Shown: positions 7,565-18,031 of the stretch, piece after piece
Position numbering within the stretch: the first letter of the stretch is position 1
Layout: every line of letters begins with the position of its first letter
Program-made: the position numbers and the translations under genes
NCBI RefSeq assembly: GCF_008042125.1
Contig: NZ_RDBI01000054.1
Span: 24,694-78,447 of the forward strand
Direction of reading: 5' to 3'
Length of the DNA: 53,754 nucleotides
Source: Streptomyces sp. MS191
GTDB taxonomy: Bacteria > Actinomycetota > Actinomycetes > Streptomycetales > Streptomycetaceae
Notes under the pieces: model-generated
What the model saw: only the letters and a program-made list of their open reading frames with translations
Told to the model about the DNA's origin: nothing
The model's database searches: none

Positions 7565-10500
7565 TGGTGGACTGGCGGGGATGGGGCGACAAGATAGTCG
7601 ACGGCGTCGACCGGGGCATCGACAAGGGGAAGGAGCTCGTCGGTGAGGGTGTCGACTATGTGACCGACAAGACCGGCGAGGCACTGGACAAGGTCGGTGC
7701 GCACGACTGGGCGGACGCGGTCGAGGACTGGGGTGACGAGGCGGCGTCCTCGCTGGGCGCCGACGTGGGGGAGCAGCAGCTCGGACAGACCGAGGAAGCC
7801 GACGAGCTGATCCACGGCAAGCCGGACAAGATTGCCGCCGCGGTCAAGAACCTCCGCGACTTTCAGAAGGCGTTCGACCTGGTCGGCGGCGGCATGAGGA
7901 AGCTGGACTCCGGTCACTGGAAGGGTGAGGCGGCAGACGCCTTCCGGGAGAAGTTCCAGACGCTGCCGACCGACTGGCTGCACGCGGCGGACGCCATGGA
8001 GAACGCGGCCAAGGCCTTGGAGACCTACTCGAAGGCGGTCGTCGGCGCGCAGGACAAGGCGCGTGAGGCCATCGCTCTGTACCAGGAGGGCGACAAGGAC
8101 TCCAAGGCTGCGGTCGACACCTACAACAAGAAGGTCGATGCCTACAACGCGGCCCGAAACGGGGACAGGCCACTGCCCCACCCCGGAGACTTCTCCGACC
8201 CCGGCACGTCCAAGCGTGCGCGCGCCCGAGAAATCCTGAACGACGCCCGACGAGCGCGGAACGAGGCCGGCGAGACCGCCAAGGCCGCGGTCGGCGCCGC
8301 CCTGGCCCACGCCCCGAAGGAACCGACCGGGGTCGAGAAGGCCAAGCTCGAGCTGATGGACTACGGCTTGGGCCAGGGCATCGAGCTGGCTCACTTCGGC
8401 GGCGGTGTCGTCAAGGGAACGGCGGGGCTGGTCAACTTCGTCCGCTCGGTGAACCCGGTCGACCCGTACAACCTGACTCACCCGGCGGAGTACTACAAGG
8501 GCGTCAATATGACGCTCGCCGGTCTGGTCTCCACCGCGGCCAACCCGGACCGGGCGATCAAGAACGCCTGGGACGCGGCGAAGGGCGACCCGTCGGAGTT
8601 CCTCGGCCGCCTGGTGCCTGAGGTGCTCGGAACGAAGGGCGCCGGCGGTCTGAAGACACTGACCCGCCTCAAGCACGTGGACGACCTGCCCTCGAAGAAG
8701 CCTGGTGGCAGCCGTGGGGATCACGAGAAGAACCCCGACAGCAACGGCAAGACATGTGGTGAAACGGCGTGTAAGAACGACCCGATCGACATCGCGACGG
8801 GCCGCATGCTGCTGCCTCAGACGGACATCACCCTGCCTGGCGCACTGCCGCTCGTGTTCCGGCGCACCTTCGACTCCTCGCGCCGCTCGGGGCGCTGGTT
8901 CGGCCCGGCGTGGTCGTCGACGGTCGATCAGCGGTTGGAGATCGATTCAGAGGGTGTGATCTTCAGCTGCGACGAGGGCAGCCTGCTCGCCTATCCACAC
9001 CCGGCCCCTGGCGTCCCGGTGATGCCCACCCATGGCCGGCAGTGGCCGCTGGACCGGGTCGAGGACGGCTACACCATCACCGACCCCGGCACAGGAAGGG
9101 TCCGGCACTTCGTCGATCACAGCGGCGAACTCGCTCTCCTCGCACAGATCGACGACCGCAACGGCCGTTGGATCGCGTTCGAGTACGACGAGGCAGGTGC
9201 CCCGACCTCGATCGTCCACCACGGTGGCTACCACCTGAAGCTCACCACGACCGAAGGCCGAGTGGTGGCCCTCCACCTCGCGGGGGCGGCGGCGGACGGA
9301 TCCGACCAGGAGATCCTGCGCTACGGCTACACCGGCGGCCACCTGACCGAGGTCACCAACTCCTGCGGCCGACCCCTGCGCTTCGACTGCGACGAGCACG
9401 GCCGCATCGCCTCGTGGACCGACACCAACGACAGCCGCTACGACTACGTCTACGACGACCAGGACCGCTGCACCTACCAGTCGGGCACCAACGGACATCT
9501 CGCGGCCACCTTCACCTGGGACGAGGTCGATCCGGCGACCGGACTCCGCCTGACCACCTTCACCGACGGCATGGGCCACACCGAGCGGCATCTGATCAAC
9601 GACCGCGCACAGGTCGTCGCCGAGATCGACGCACTGGGCGCGGTCACCCGCTTCGAGTACGACCGCCACAACCGCCTGCTGTCCCGCACGGACCCGCTGG
9701 ATCACGTCAGCCGTACCACCTACGACCAGGACGGACGCCTGCTCTTGGTGGTGCGGCCGGACAGCCGCCAGACCGAAGTCGGGTACGACGTCAACGGGAT
9801 GCCGACCCGCATCGTCGGCACGGACGGCAACATCACGCGCCAGACCTTCGACGATCGCGGCAACCGCACCTCGGTGACCGACCCCTCCGGGGCAACCACG
9901 GCGTTCGCGTACGACGAGGGGGGCCGGCTCACCTCAGTGACGGACCCACTCGGCGCCACCACCCGGCTGGTCCTGGACAACAGGGGCCTTCCTGTCGAGG
10001 TCACCGATCCCCTGGGCGCCACTACCCGCTACGCGTACGACGCCTTTGGTCGCACGGTTCAGGTCACGGACGCACTCGGCGCGGTGACCCGGATGGAGTG
10101 GACGGTCGAGGGCCGACCGTCCCGCCGGACGGTGCCCGACGGCACGGTGGAGTCCTGGACGTACGACGGTGAGGGCAACTGCCTCAGCCACACGGACGCG
10201 ATGGGAGCCACGACTCGCTTCACGTACACCGACTTCGACCTGCTGACTTCCCGCACAGACCCGGACGGCGTCCGCTACGAGTTCTCCCACGACGCGAACC
10301 TGCGGTTGACGCGGGTGACCAATCCGCAGGGCCTGACGTGGGACTACGCCTACGACGCGGCGGGCCGGCTGGCCACGGAGACGGACTTCGACGGCCGAGC
10401 ACTGAGCTACCGCTACGACGCGGCAGGCCGTCTGACTGCACGGGTGAACGGTCTCGGGCAGACGATCCGGTTCGACCGCGACAGCCTCGGGCGGATCGTC

Positions 10501-12150
10501 CGCAAGGACGCCGAAGGGGCGGTCAGCGCCTACGAGTACGACATCTTCGACCAACTGGCGTCGGCGACCGGGCCGGACGCAACGCTGGAGCGCCTCAGGG
10601 ACCGCTACGGCCTCCTCGTCTCCGAGACCGTCAACGGCCGGAAGCTCTCGTTCTCATACGACGCCGTGGGACGGCGAACGGGACGGACGACTCCCGGCGG
10701 TTCGACGAGCACGTGGTCGTACGACGCGGCAGGCCGCAGTGCGGAGCTGACGTCCTCGGGTCGGACGTTGGCCTTCACACATGACGTACTCGGCCGTGAA
10801 ACCACCCGTCGCATCGCCGATTTCGCCGTCCTGACCTCGTCGTTCGACGTGATGGGCCGCCTCACCGCTCAGGAGGTCACAGGCCATTCGGGGCGCAGTC
10901 TGCAGCACCGTGCCTACGCCTACCGGGCGGACGGCGGACTGGTCGGCATCACCGACGCACTGTCCGGTGCCCGCAGCTTCGACCTGGACTCGGCCGGTCG
11001 CGTCACTGCCGTTCATGCGCGGGGCTGGTCGGAGCAGTATGCCTACGACGACGCCGGCAACCAGACGGAGGCCTCGTGGCCGGCCACGCACCCGTCCCAC
11101 TCCGCTACGGGCGCACGCGCGTACCAGGGCACTCGCATCGCCACCGCGGGTTCCGTCCGCTACGAACACGACGGCCAGGGTCGGATCGTCGTGCGCCAGA
11201 AGACCCGTCTCTCCAGGAAACCGGACACCTGGCGCTACGAGTGGGACGCGGAGGACCGTCTCACCGCGGTGACCACACCTGACGGCACGCTGTGGCGGTA
11301 CGGGTACGACCCCCTGGGCCGCCGAATATCCAAGCGATCCGGTCGTGAGACGGTTCACTTCACCTGGGACGGCACGACCCTCTGCGAACAGGCGACGGAC
11401 GACGTCGTCCTCACCTGGGACCACGCTGGATTGCGCCCCCTGGCTCAGACGGAACGCCGGACGGACTCCACGGACGAGCGATTCTTCGCCATCGTCACCG
11501 ACCTCATAGGCACCCCGACAGAACTTGTCGACGAATCCGGCGAAGTAGCGTGGTGCACCCGAACCACTCTCTGGGGCACGACGACGTGGCCCCGCGATGC
11601 GACGGCTTATACCCCCATCCGCTTCCCGGGCCAGTACTTCGACCTGGAATCGGGTCTCCACTACAACCACTTCCGCTACTACGACCCTGAATCGGCCCGC
11701 TACCTCTCCCAGGACCCTCTGGGCCTGGCTCCGGCGGACAACCCGGTGACGTACGTCCACAACCCTCATACGTGGAGCGACCCGCTGGGGCTCGGGCCAT
11801 GTCCTCCGGATCCCACACACAACTATTCAGAAAGCAGACGTGAGGCGTTCCGGGAAGCGAAGCGCGACCTGGGCATCCCGATGTCCCAACAGCCAGATGA
11901 ACTACGCAAGGTCCCCATGACCAATCGCGACGGAAAGCAGGTCATGACGGATGACGGCCGACCGGTGATGACCCGCGAATATCTCTACACTCGGGCGGAC
12001 GGCAGCCGCGTGATCATCCAAGATCACTCGGCAGGGCACTACTACGGCGAAGGAGGTGTAGGGGATCAAGGTAGGCACCTCAATGTGAGACCCATCGAGA
12101 ATCCCCGGAACGGACATGTCCCCGGAACAGCGCGGCACTACGAGTACTGA
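7564..12150 (+). CDS. RHS/YD-repeat polymorphic toxin with nuclease-like C-terminal tip
   Basis: Encodes 1528 residues; ATG 7564 overlaps the preceding TGA, with GGTGGGGGGAC as ribosome site. Domains in order: a charged N-terminus; a helical WXG-like module (about 75-175) with HWKGEAADAF at residues 118-127; a linker with a hydrophobic patch; a DUF6531-type entry (NDPIDIATGRM, from about 405); then a long array of YD repeats of about 21 residues (YDAAGRL, YDEGGRL, YDAFGRT); the RHS core end (RYYDPESARYLSQDPLGL, about 1372-1390) and a second DPLGL at about 1407. The tip (about 1412-1528) has IIQDHSAGH and RHLNVRP, with D1487, H1488, H1492 and H1505, resembling HNH/Endo VII-type toxin domains. 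There is no signal peptide, so type VII-like export is inferred. The immunity gene follows by 12 bases. Confidence 0.88.
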   Translation: MVDWRGWGDKIVDGVDRGIDKGKELVGEGVDYVTDKTGEALDKVGAHDWADAVEDWGDEAASSLGADVGEQQLGQTEEADELIHGKPDKIAAAVKNLRDFQKAFDLVGGGMRKLDSGHWKGEAADAFREKFQTLPTDWLHAADAMENAAKALETYSKAVVGAQDKAREAIALYQEGDKDSKAAVDTYNKKVDAYNAARNGDRPLPHPGDFSDPGTSKRARAREILNDARRARNEAGETAKAAVGAALAHAPKEPTGVEKAKLELMDYGLGQGIELAHFGGGVVKGTAGLVNFVRSVNPVDPYNLTHPAEYYKGVNMTLAGLVSTAANPDRAIKNAWDAAKGDPSEFLGRLVPEVLGTKGAGGLKTLTRLKHVDDLPSKKPGGSRGDHEKNPDSNGKTCGETACKNDPIDIATGRMLLPQTDITLPGALPLVFRRTFDSSRRSGRWFGPAWSSTVDQRLEIDSEGVIFSCDEGSLLAYPHPAPGVPVMPTHGRQWPLDRVEDGYTITDPGTGRVRHFVDHSGELALLAQIDDRNGRWIAFEYDEAGAPTSIVHHGGYHLKLTTTEGRVVALHLAGAAADGSDQEILRYGYTGGHLTEVTNSCGRPLRFDCDEHGRIASWTDTNDSRYDYVYDDQDRCTYQSGTNGHLAATFTWDEVDPATGLRLTTFTDGMGHTERHLINDRAQVVAEIDALGAVTRFEYDRHNRLLSRTDPLDHVSRTTYDQDGRLLLVVRPDSRQTEVGYDVNGMPTRIVGTDGNITRQTFDDRGNRTSVTDPSGATTAFAYDEGGRLTSVTDPLGATTRLVLDNRGLPVEVTDPLGATTRYAYDAFGRTVQVTDALGAVTRMEWTVEGRPSRRTVPDGTVESWTYDGEGNCLSHTDAMGATTRFTYTDFDLLTSRTDPDGVRYEFSHDANLRLTRVTNPQGLTWDYAYDAAGRLATETDFDGRALSYRYDAAGRLTARVNGLGQTIRFDRDSLGRIVRKDAEGAVSAYEYDIFDQLASATGPDATLERLRDRYGLLVSETVNGRKLSFSYDAVGRRTGRTTPGGSTSTWSYDAAGRSAELTSSGRTLAFTHDVLGRETTRRIADFAVLTSSFDVMGRLTAQEVTGHSGRSLQHRAYAYRADGGLVGITDALSGARSFDLDSAGRVTAVHARGWSEQYAYDDAGNQTEASWPATHPSHSATGARAYQGTRIATAGSVRYEHDGQGRIVVRQKTRLSRKPDTWRYEWDAEDRLTAVTTPDGTLWRYGYDPLGRRISKRSGRETVHFTWDGTTLCEQATDDVVLTWDHAGLRPLAQTERRTDSTDERFFAIVTDLIGTPTELVDESGEVAWCTRTTLWGTTTWPRDATAYTPIRFPGQYFDLESGLHYNHFRYYDPESARYLSQDPLGLAPADNPVTYVHNPHTWSDPLGLGPCPPDPTHNYSESRREAFREAKRDLGIPMSQQPDELRKVPMTNRDGKQVMTDDGRPVMTREYLYTRADGSRVIIQDHSAGHYYGEGGVGDQGRHLNVRPIENPRNGHVPGTARHYEY

Positions 12151-12162
12151 CGGGAAGCGACG

Positions 12163-12567
12163 ATGAGCTGGACCTCATTTCTCACCAACCCTGTGGGGAT
12201 CGAGACGATCTACGGTGGGCACCCGCCAGAGCTCGCAGCCGTGCCCCTCCACGCAGTCGACTTCAGCAGAGAGGGCCCGCTGCTAACGCTACGTTTCGAC
12301 ATGCCGTCCTATCCGGAGACACCGCCGAAGAAGTGGTCGGTTCAGGGTTTCGACACCGCCCAGGTGACGATGGCGCTTGCAGGCGTACGAACTGTTTCGC
12401 TGACCGGATTCACATCGGACCCTGTAGTAGACATCGTCCTGAGCGGAGGAGACGGGGTGGCAGTGGAGATCTGCTCTGATTCGGTCCAGCTTCAGGCATC
12501 CGCTGCTGTCGTGTACATCGCACAGATTTCCGGCTACAGGACGGCAGGAGCGGCCGGTTCGGCGTAA
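12163..12567 (+). CDS. Imm50-like immunity protein
   Basis: Encodes 134 residues and starts 12 bases after the toxin stop, behind GGGAAGCGACG. The pattern FLTNPVGIETIYGGHPPEL, then LRFDMPSYPETPPKKW, then TVSLTGF fits the Imm50 family of polymorphic-toxin immunity proteins, as I recall it. It has no signal peptide, as expected for a cytosolic inhibitor of an incoming nuclease. Its position directly 3' of the variable tip is the standard arrangement for a cognate immunity gene. Third-position GC is lower than in the housekeeping genes around it, as in the toxin tip, which suggests the two travelled together. Confidence 0.72.
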   Translation: MSWTSFLTNPVGIETIYGGHPPELAAVPLHAVDFSREGPLLTLRFDMPSYPETPPKKWSVQGFDTAQVTMALAGVRTVSLTGFTSDPVVDIVLSGGDGVAVEICSDSVQLQASAAVVYIAQISGYRTAGAAGSA

Positions 12568-12629
12568 GGGGCAAAGGCGGCTCAGCGGGCTACGACGACC
12601 GGGCGACGACGAGAAAGGTCATCGGACTC

Positions 12630-13043
12630 ATGCCGACTCGCTTCCACCTGGCGGGCGAGACCCTCAGCCGTCTGGGGGTCCTCGAGTGGTTCAAGCTCAG
12701 CGCGGGGCCTCACCCGGACCACGGACGCCTTCACGTGCCCTATGCCGGCTGGCGGTTCGCCCGGCCGGGGCCCGAGAAGCTCCGGACCGTCGAGGAGGCC
12801 GTCCGGACGACGCCGACCCAGGTGGACTGGCGCGTGGAAGCGTCCCGACGGAACTGGCTCCTCGCCCCGGCGCGCATCCTGGGAGACGGCCCGAACCCGG
12901 CGGCGTCGCCGGCCTTCGACGAACGCGTGGCGGAGGCGGCCCGGGACCAGGAGTTCTGCGCTCGGGCCCTGGAGGACCTCGACGGAATCATGCGCACCCT
13001 GGGCGAGCTCGCCGCTGCGCGGGAGAGTTCGCACCGGGACTGA
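12630..13043 (+). CDS. Hypothetical protein downstream of the toxin locus
   Basis: Encodes 137 residues from ATG 12630 behind GAGAAAGG. I do not recognise a family. Visible features are a Trp/Arg-rich middle (DWRVEASRRNWLLAPARILG) and an acidic helical C-terminus; no signal peptide, membrane helix or Cys cluster. It follows the immunity gene by 62 bases on the same strand and may be read with it. Composition returns to high GC here, so it may belong to the old chromosome rather than to the toxin cassette. Confidence 0.55.
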   Translation: MPTRFHLAGETLSRLGVLEWFKLSAGPHPDHGRLHVPYAGWRFARPGPEKLRTVEEAVRTTPTQVDWRVEASRRNWLLAPARILGDGPNPAASPAFDERVAEAARDQEFCARALEDLDGIMRTLGELAAARESSHRD

Positions 13044-13101
13044 GCTGTCGTGACCGGAGCCGGGGCGGGCCGCTCGTCGGCGCGGGCGGGGGAAACGCCC
13101 G

Positions 13102-13135
13102 AGGGCCCGGAACCGTCTTCACGGTTCCGGGCCCT
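13102..13135. terminator. Perfect bidirectional hairpin between convergent transcripts
   Basis: A 15-bp perfect stem (13102-13116 with 13121-13135) with a CTTC loop lies between the plus-strand hypothetical gene and minus-strand sdaA. Confidence 0.88.
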
Positions 13136-13179
13136 TCGGCTAGCAAGGCGAAAACACCCTGCTCACAGGGCCCACCGCC

Positions 13180-14565
<1,386 letters not shown>

Positions 14566-14655
14566 GGGGGGACTCCTTGTGGGTGGTAGACGCCGTTGTC
14601 TGCCGGGGTGGTGCAGAACAGAGCAGGTACATCGCGCGCGGGAGGCACACGGGTC

Positions 14656-14693
14656 GGGGCACCGCGCTCACAGTCCAGTGTGCGCGGTGCCCC
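14656..14693 (-). terminator. Hairpin after glyA
   Basis: A 12-bp perfect stem (14656-14667 with 14682-14693), extendable by three pairs past one mismatch, lies 31 bases beyond the glyA stop and before sdaA. Confidence 0.78.
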
Positions 14694-14723
14694 GGAGATT
14701 CGTACGAACAAAAGGGTACGAAA

Positions 14724-15983
14724 CTACTTCAGGCCGGGGTACAGCGGGTGCTTGTCCGCGAGCGCGGTCACCCGGGCCTTCAGCGCCTCGGCGTCGAAGC
14801 CGGGCTTCAGGGTCTCCGCGATGATGTCCGCCACCTCACGGAAGTCCTCGTCGCCGAAACCGCGGGTCGCCAGCGCCGGCGTGCCGATGCGCAGGCCCGA
14901 GGTGACCATCGGCGGACGCGGGTCGTTCGGGATCGCGTTCCGGTTGACCGTGATGCCGACCTCGTGGAGACGGTCCTCGGCCTGCTGGCCGTCCAGCTCG
15001 GAGTTGCGCAGGTCGACCAGGACCAGGTGCACGTCCGTGCCGCCGGAGAGGACGGAGACACCGTGCGCGGTGACGTCGTCCTGGACCAGGCGCTCGGCCA
15101 GGATACGGGCGCCGTCCAGCGTGCGCTGCTGGCGCTCCTTGAACTCCTCCGAGGCCGCGATCTTGAAGGAGACGGCCTTGGCCGCGATCACGTGCTCCAG
15201 CGGGCCGCCCTGGAAGCCGGGGAAGACCGAGGAGTTCAGCTTCTTGGCGAACTCCTTCTTCGCCAGGATGATGCCGCCGCGCGGGCCGCCGAGCGTCTTG
15301 TGCGTGGTGGAGGTCACCACGTCCGCGTACTCGACCGGGTTCGGGTGCAGACCCGCCGCGACGAGGCCGGCGAAGTGGGCCATGTCGACCCACAGGTACG
15401 CCTCGACCTCGTCGGCGATCCGGCGGAACTCGGCGAAGTCCAGCTGGCGCGGGTAGGCGGACCAGCCCGCGATGATCACCTTGGGGCGGTGCTCCTTGGC
15501 GAGGCGCTCGACCTCGGCCATGTCGACCAGACCGGCCTCGTCCACGTGGTACGCGACCACGTTGAACTGCTTGCCGGAGAAGTTCAGGCGCATGCCGTGG
15601 GTGAGGTGGCCGCCGTGCGCCAGGTCCAGGCCGAGGATCGTGTCGCCGGGCTGGGCGATCGCGAACAGGGCGGCCTGGTTGGCGGAGGCGCCGGAGTGCG
15701 GCTGGACGTTGGCGTACTCGGCGCCGAACAGGTCCTTGATCCGGTCGATCGCGATCTGCTCGGCCACGTCGACGTGCTCGCAGCCGCCGTAGTAGCGGCG
15801 GCCCGGGTAGCCCTCGGCGTACTTGTTGGTGAGGACGGAGCCCTGGGCCTCCATGACCGCGACCGGAGCGAAGTTCTCCGAGGCGATCATCTCGAGGGTG
15901 GACTGCTGGCGGTGGAGCTCGGCGTCGACAGCGGCGGCGACGTCGGGGTCCAGCTCGTGGAGAGGGGTGTTCAGAAGCGACAT
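14724..15983 (-). CDS. glyA: Serine hydroxymethyltransferase
   Basis: Encodes 419 residues, the standard bacterial length. Recognisable are [11 protein letters not shown] at the N-terminus, [27 protein letters not shown], and the PLP site [16 protein letters not shown] with the Schiff-base Lys at about residue 229. It converts serine plus tetrahydrofolate to glycine plus 5,10-methylene-THF, and the reverse. It lies 21 bases after gcvH in one transcription unit with the glycine cleavage proteins, so it should share the glycine riboswitch. Confidence 0.97.
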   Translation of the reverse strand: MSLLNTPLHELDPDVAAAVDAELHRQQSTLEMIASENFAPVAVMEAQGSVLTNKYAEGYPGRRYYGGCEHVDVAEQIAIDRIKDLFGAEYANVQPHSGASANQAALFAIAQPGDTILGLDLAHGGHLTHGMRLNFSGKQFNVVAYHVDEAGLVDMAEVERLAKEHRPKVIIAGWSAYPRQLDFAEFRRIADEVEAYLWVDMAHFAGLVAAGLHPNPVEYADVVTSTTHKTLGGPRGGIILAKKEFAKKLNSSVFPGFQGGPLEHVIAAKAVSFKIAASEEFKERQQRTLDGARILAERLVQDDVTAHGVSVLSGGTDVHLVLVDLRNSELDGQQAEDRLHEVGITVNRNAIPNDPRPPMVTSGLRIGTPALATRGFGDEDFREVADIIAETLKPGFDAEALKARVTALADKHPLYPGLK

Positions 15984-16004
15984 GAAATCGATCCCTAAGG
16001 GGTC

Positions 16005-16385
16005 TCAGTTCCCGGCGGAGAACTCGGCGTACTCGTCGGCGGAGAGCAGGTCCTTCGGCTCCTCGGCGACGCGTACCTTGAACAGCCAGCCACCCTCGAA
16101 CGGAGCGGTGTTCACCAGGGACGGGTCGTCCACGACGTCCTGGTTGGCGGCGACGACCTCGCCGGTGACCGGGGAGTACAGGTCGCTGACGGACTTCGTC
16201 GACTCCAGCTCGCCGCAGGTCTCGCCCGCGGTGACCGTGTCGCCGACCTCGGGGAGCTGGGCGTAGACGACGTCACCGAGCGCGTTGGCCGCGAACTCCG
16301 TGATGCCGACCGTCGAGACGCCCTCCTCGGCGTCCGACAGCCACTCGTGCTCCTTGGTGTAACGCAGCTGCTGGGGGTTGCTCAT
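16005..16385 (-). CDS. gcvH: Glycine cleavage system H protein
   Basis: Encodes 126 residues. It opens with [10 protein letters not shown] and has the lipoylation site [14 protein letters not shown] with the modified Lys at about residue 64, then GGWLFKVRV near the end; all are family constants. The start is set by AGGAG upstream of the ATG at 16383-16385. It carries the aminomethyl group between GcvP and GcvT on its lipoyl arm. It lies 100 bases after gcvT. Confidence 0.96.
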   Translation of the reverse strand: MSNPQQLRYTKEHEWLSDAEEGVSTVGITEFAANALGDVVYAQLPEVGDTVTAGETCGELESTKSVSDLYSPVTGEVVAANQDVVDDPSLVNTAPFEGGWLFKVRVAEEPKDLLSADEYAEFSAGN

Positions 16386-16485
16386 GACCTGATTCTCCTG
16401 GATCGGGGGAGTGCTGATGAACGTGGGTCTTGCCAGATGAGACGCGAAGTGAGATGGACCCGGGCGCCGGCGGCCCGGGGGAACG

Positions 16486-17610
16486 TCACTTCTCGCGCTT
16501 GTAGAACGGCAGCGCGACGACCTCGTACGGCTCGTGGGTGCCGCGGATGTCCACACCTACACCCTGCGTGCCGGGCTCGGCGTGCGCCGCGTCCACGTAC
16601 GCCATGGCGATCGGCTTTCCGAGGGTCGGGGACGGGGCACCGGAGGTGACCTCGCCGACGACCTGGCCGTCGACGACGACCTGCATGCCGGCGCGCGGGA
16701 CCCGGCGGCCCTCGGCGATCAGGCCGACGAGCTTGCGCGGCGGGTTGGTGGCGGCGCGCTCGGCGGCGGCCTCCAGCGCCTTGCGGCCGACGAAGGAGCC
16801 GTCGTTGGTCGTCTTCTCGAACTTCACGACCCGGCCCAGACCGGCGTCGAACGGGGTCAGCGAGGTGGTCAGCTCGTGCCCGTACAGCGGCATGCCCGCC
16901 TCCAGGCGCAGCGTGTCGCGGCACGACAGGCCGCAGGGGATCAGGCCGACGGGGGCGCCCGCCTCGGTCAGCGCCTTCCACACGCCCTCGGCGTGCTCGG
17001 GCTTCAGGAACAGCTCGAAGCCGTCCTCGCCGGTGTAGCCGGTACGGGCGATCAGCGCGGGGACCCCGGCGACCGTGCCCGGCAGGCCGGCGTAGTACTT
17101 CAGGCCGTCCAGGTCGGCGTCGGTGAGGGACTTCAGGATGCCGGGGGACTCCGGGCCCTGCACGGCGATCAGCGCGTACGCGTCGCGGTCGTCGCGGACC
17201 TCGGCGTCGAAGCCGGCCGCGCGCTCGGTGAGGGCGTCGAGGACGATCTGCGCGTTGGAGGCGTTCGCGACGACCATGTACTCCTGCTCCTGGAGCCGGT
17301 ACACGATCAGGTCGTCGAGGATGCCGCCGTCCTCCTGGCAGATCATCGTGTAGCGGGCGCGGCCGAGGCCGACGGTCGAGATGTTGCCGACGAGCGCGTG
17401 GTCGAGCAGCTCGACGGCCTGCGGACCGGTGACCGTGATCTCGCCCATGTGGGAGAGGTCGAACAGACCGGCCTTGGTGCGGACGGCGTTGTGCTCGTCG
17501 CGCTCGCTGGCGTAGCGCAGCGGCATGTCCCAGCCGGCGAAGTCGGTCATGGTCGCGCCCAGCGAACGATGCAGGGCATCGAGGGCGGTCAGGCGGGGGG
17601 CGTTGCTCAT
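16486..17610 (-). CDS. gcvT: Aminomethyltransferase, glycine cleavage T protein
   Basis: Encodes 374 residues. The chosen ATG (complement 17608-17610) is preceded by GGGAG; a longer open frame to 17679 runs into the riboswitch and is rejected. Family features: [34 protein letters not shown], and [15 protein letters not shown] (folate binding). It transfers the aminomethyl carbon from lipoyl-H protein to tetrahydrofolate and releases ammonia. It is the first gene after the glycine riboswitch. gcvP is not in the window, as is common in Streptomyces where it is encoded elsewhere. Confidence 0.96.
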   Translation of the reverse strand: MSNAPRLTALDALHRSLGATMTDFAGWDMPLRYASERDEHNAVRTKAGLFDLSHMGEITVTGPQAVELLDHALVGNISTVGLGRARYTMICQEDGGILDDLIVYRLQEQEYMVVANASNAQIVLDALTERAAGFDAEVRDDRDAYALIAVQGPESPGILKSLTDADLDGLKYYAGLPGTVAGVPALIARTGYTGEDGFELFLKPEHAEGVWKALTEAGAPVGLIPCGLSCRDTLRLEAGMPLYGHELTTSLTPFDAGLGRVVKFEKTTNDGSFVGRKALEAAAERAATNPPRKLVGLIAEGRRVPRAGMQVVVDGQVVGEVTSGAPSPTLGKPIAMAYVDAAHAEPGTQGVGVDIRGTHEPYEVVALPFYKREK

Positions 17611-17684
17611 GGGGTGGCTCCCAAGTCCCAGGGGCGTGCAGGGCACGACATGCATGACGGGTGAGGACATCCTCCCCATCTGTC

Positions 17685-17885
17685 ATGGAACCTGAGAGGT
17701 TCACCGAGGGCATCCTCGGCTTGCACCTTGGGTGGAGCCGCGCCGGTGCTGCCGGGGCGGTTCGCTTTTCAGATCTGCCTCATCCACGCGGTACGGGGCC
17801 TGAGAGATTCAAGGGAGGGTCTTGCTCCTTCGGCGCCCGGACTGCTACAGCAGTGCTACAGCCTGTCCAGGACTCTCCCGCGCGG
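17685..17885 (-). promoter_or_regulatory. Tandem glycine riboswitch controlling gcvT
   Basis: On the minus strand two aptamers follow each other in the gcvT leader. The first runs from about 17885 (GCGGGAGAGTCC) through GCCGAAGGAGCAAG and ends in GAATCTCTCAGG (17801-17812). A short linker leads to the second, with CAGATCTG near 17775, CACCCAAGGTGCAAG near 17725 and GGTGAACCTCTCAGG (ending about 17691). These are the conserved cores of the gcvT-type glycine riboswitch. High glycine is expected to switch on the cleavage genes. About 75 bases separate the second aptamer from the gcvT start, including a GGGGAGGATG stretch. Confidence 0.9.
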
Positions 17886-17909
17886 ATTCGAGCGGCCGAT
17901 ATGCGGTTG

Positions 17910-17928
17910 TGTGCGCTTGGCGCGCACA
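17910..17928. repeat. Inverted repeat in the gcvT / ATPase divergent region
   Basis: TGTGCGC (17910-17916) and GCGCACA (17922-17928) form a perfect 7-bp dyad with a 5-base centre. It lies upstream of both the riboswitch transcript and the ATPase promoter, so it is a possible operator. Confidence 0.4.
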
Positions 17929-17960
17929 TCATTGCACGCGGGGTCTCATCGGCAAATCGC

Positions 17961-17988
17961 TTGTGCCGCATTACCGTTTCTTTACACT
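17961..17988 (+). promoter_or_regulatory. Probable promoter of the P-loop ATPase gene
   Basis: TTGTGC (17961-17966), a 16-base spacer and TACACT (17983-17988) fit a vegetative-type promoter, leaving a leader of about 37 bases before ATG 18032. Confidence 0.5.
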
Positions 17989-18031
17989 TCTTGGGCAAGG
18001 GCTCCCCAAGGGCCCGACAGGGGGAGTAGCG

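Noticed and set aside
9300..11700. DNA tandem repeats of about 63 bases in the toxin gene
   Set aside because: They reflect the 21-residue YD protein repeat, already explained by the RHS fold.
17611..17679. N-terminal extension of gcvT by 23 codons
   Set aside because: It would run up to the edge of the riboswitch and has no ribosome site; the ATG at 17610 has one and gives the standard GcvT length.
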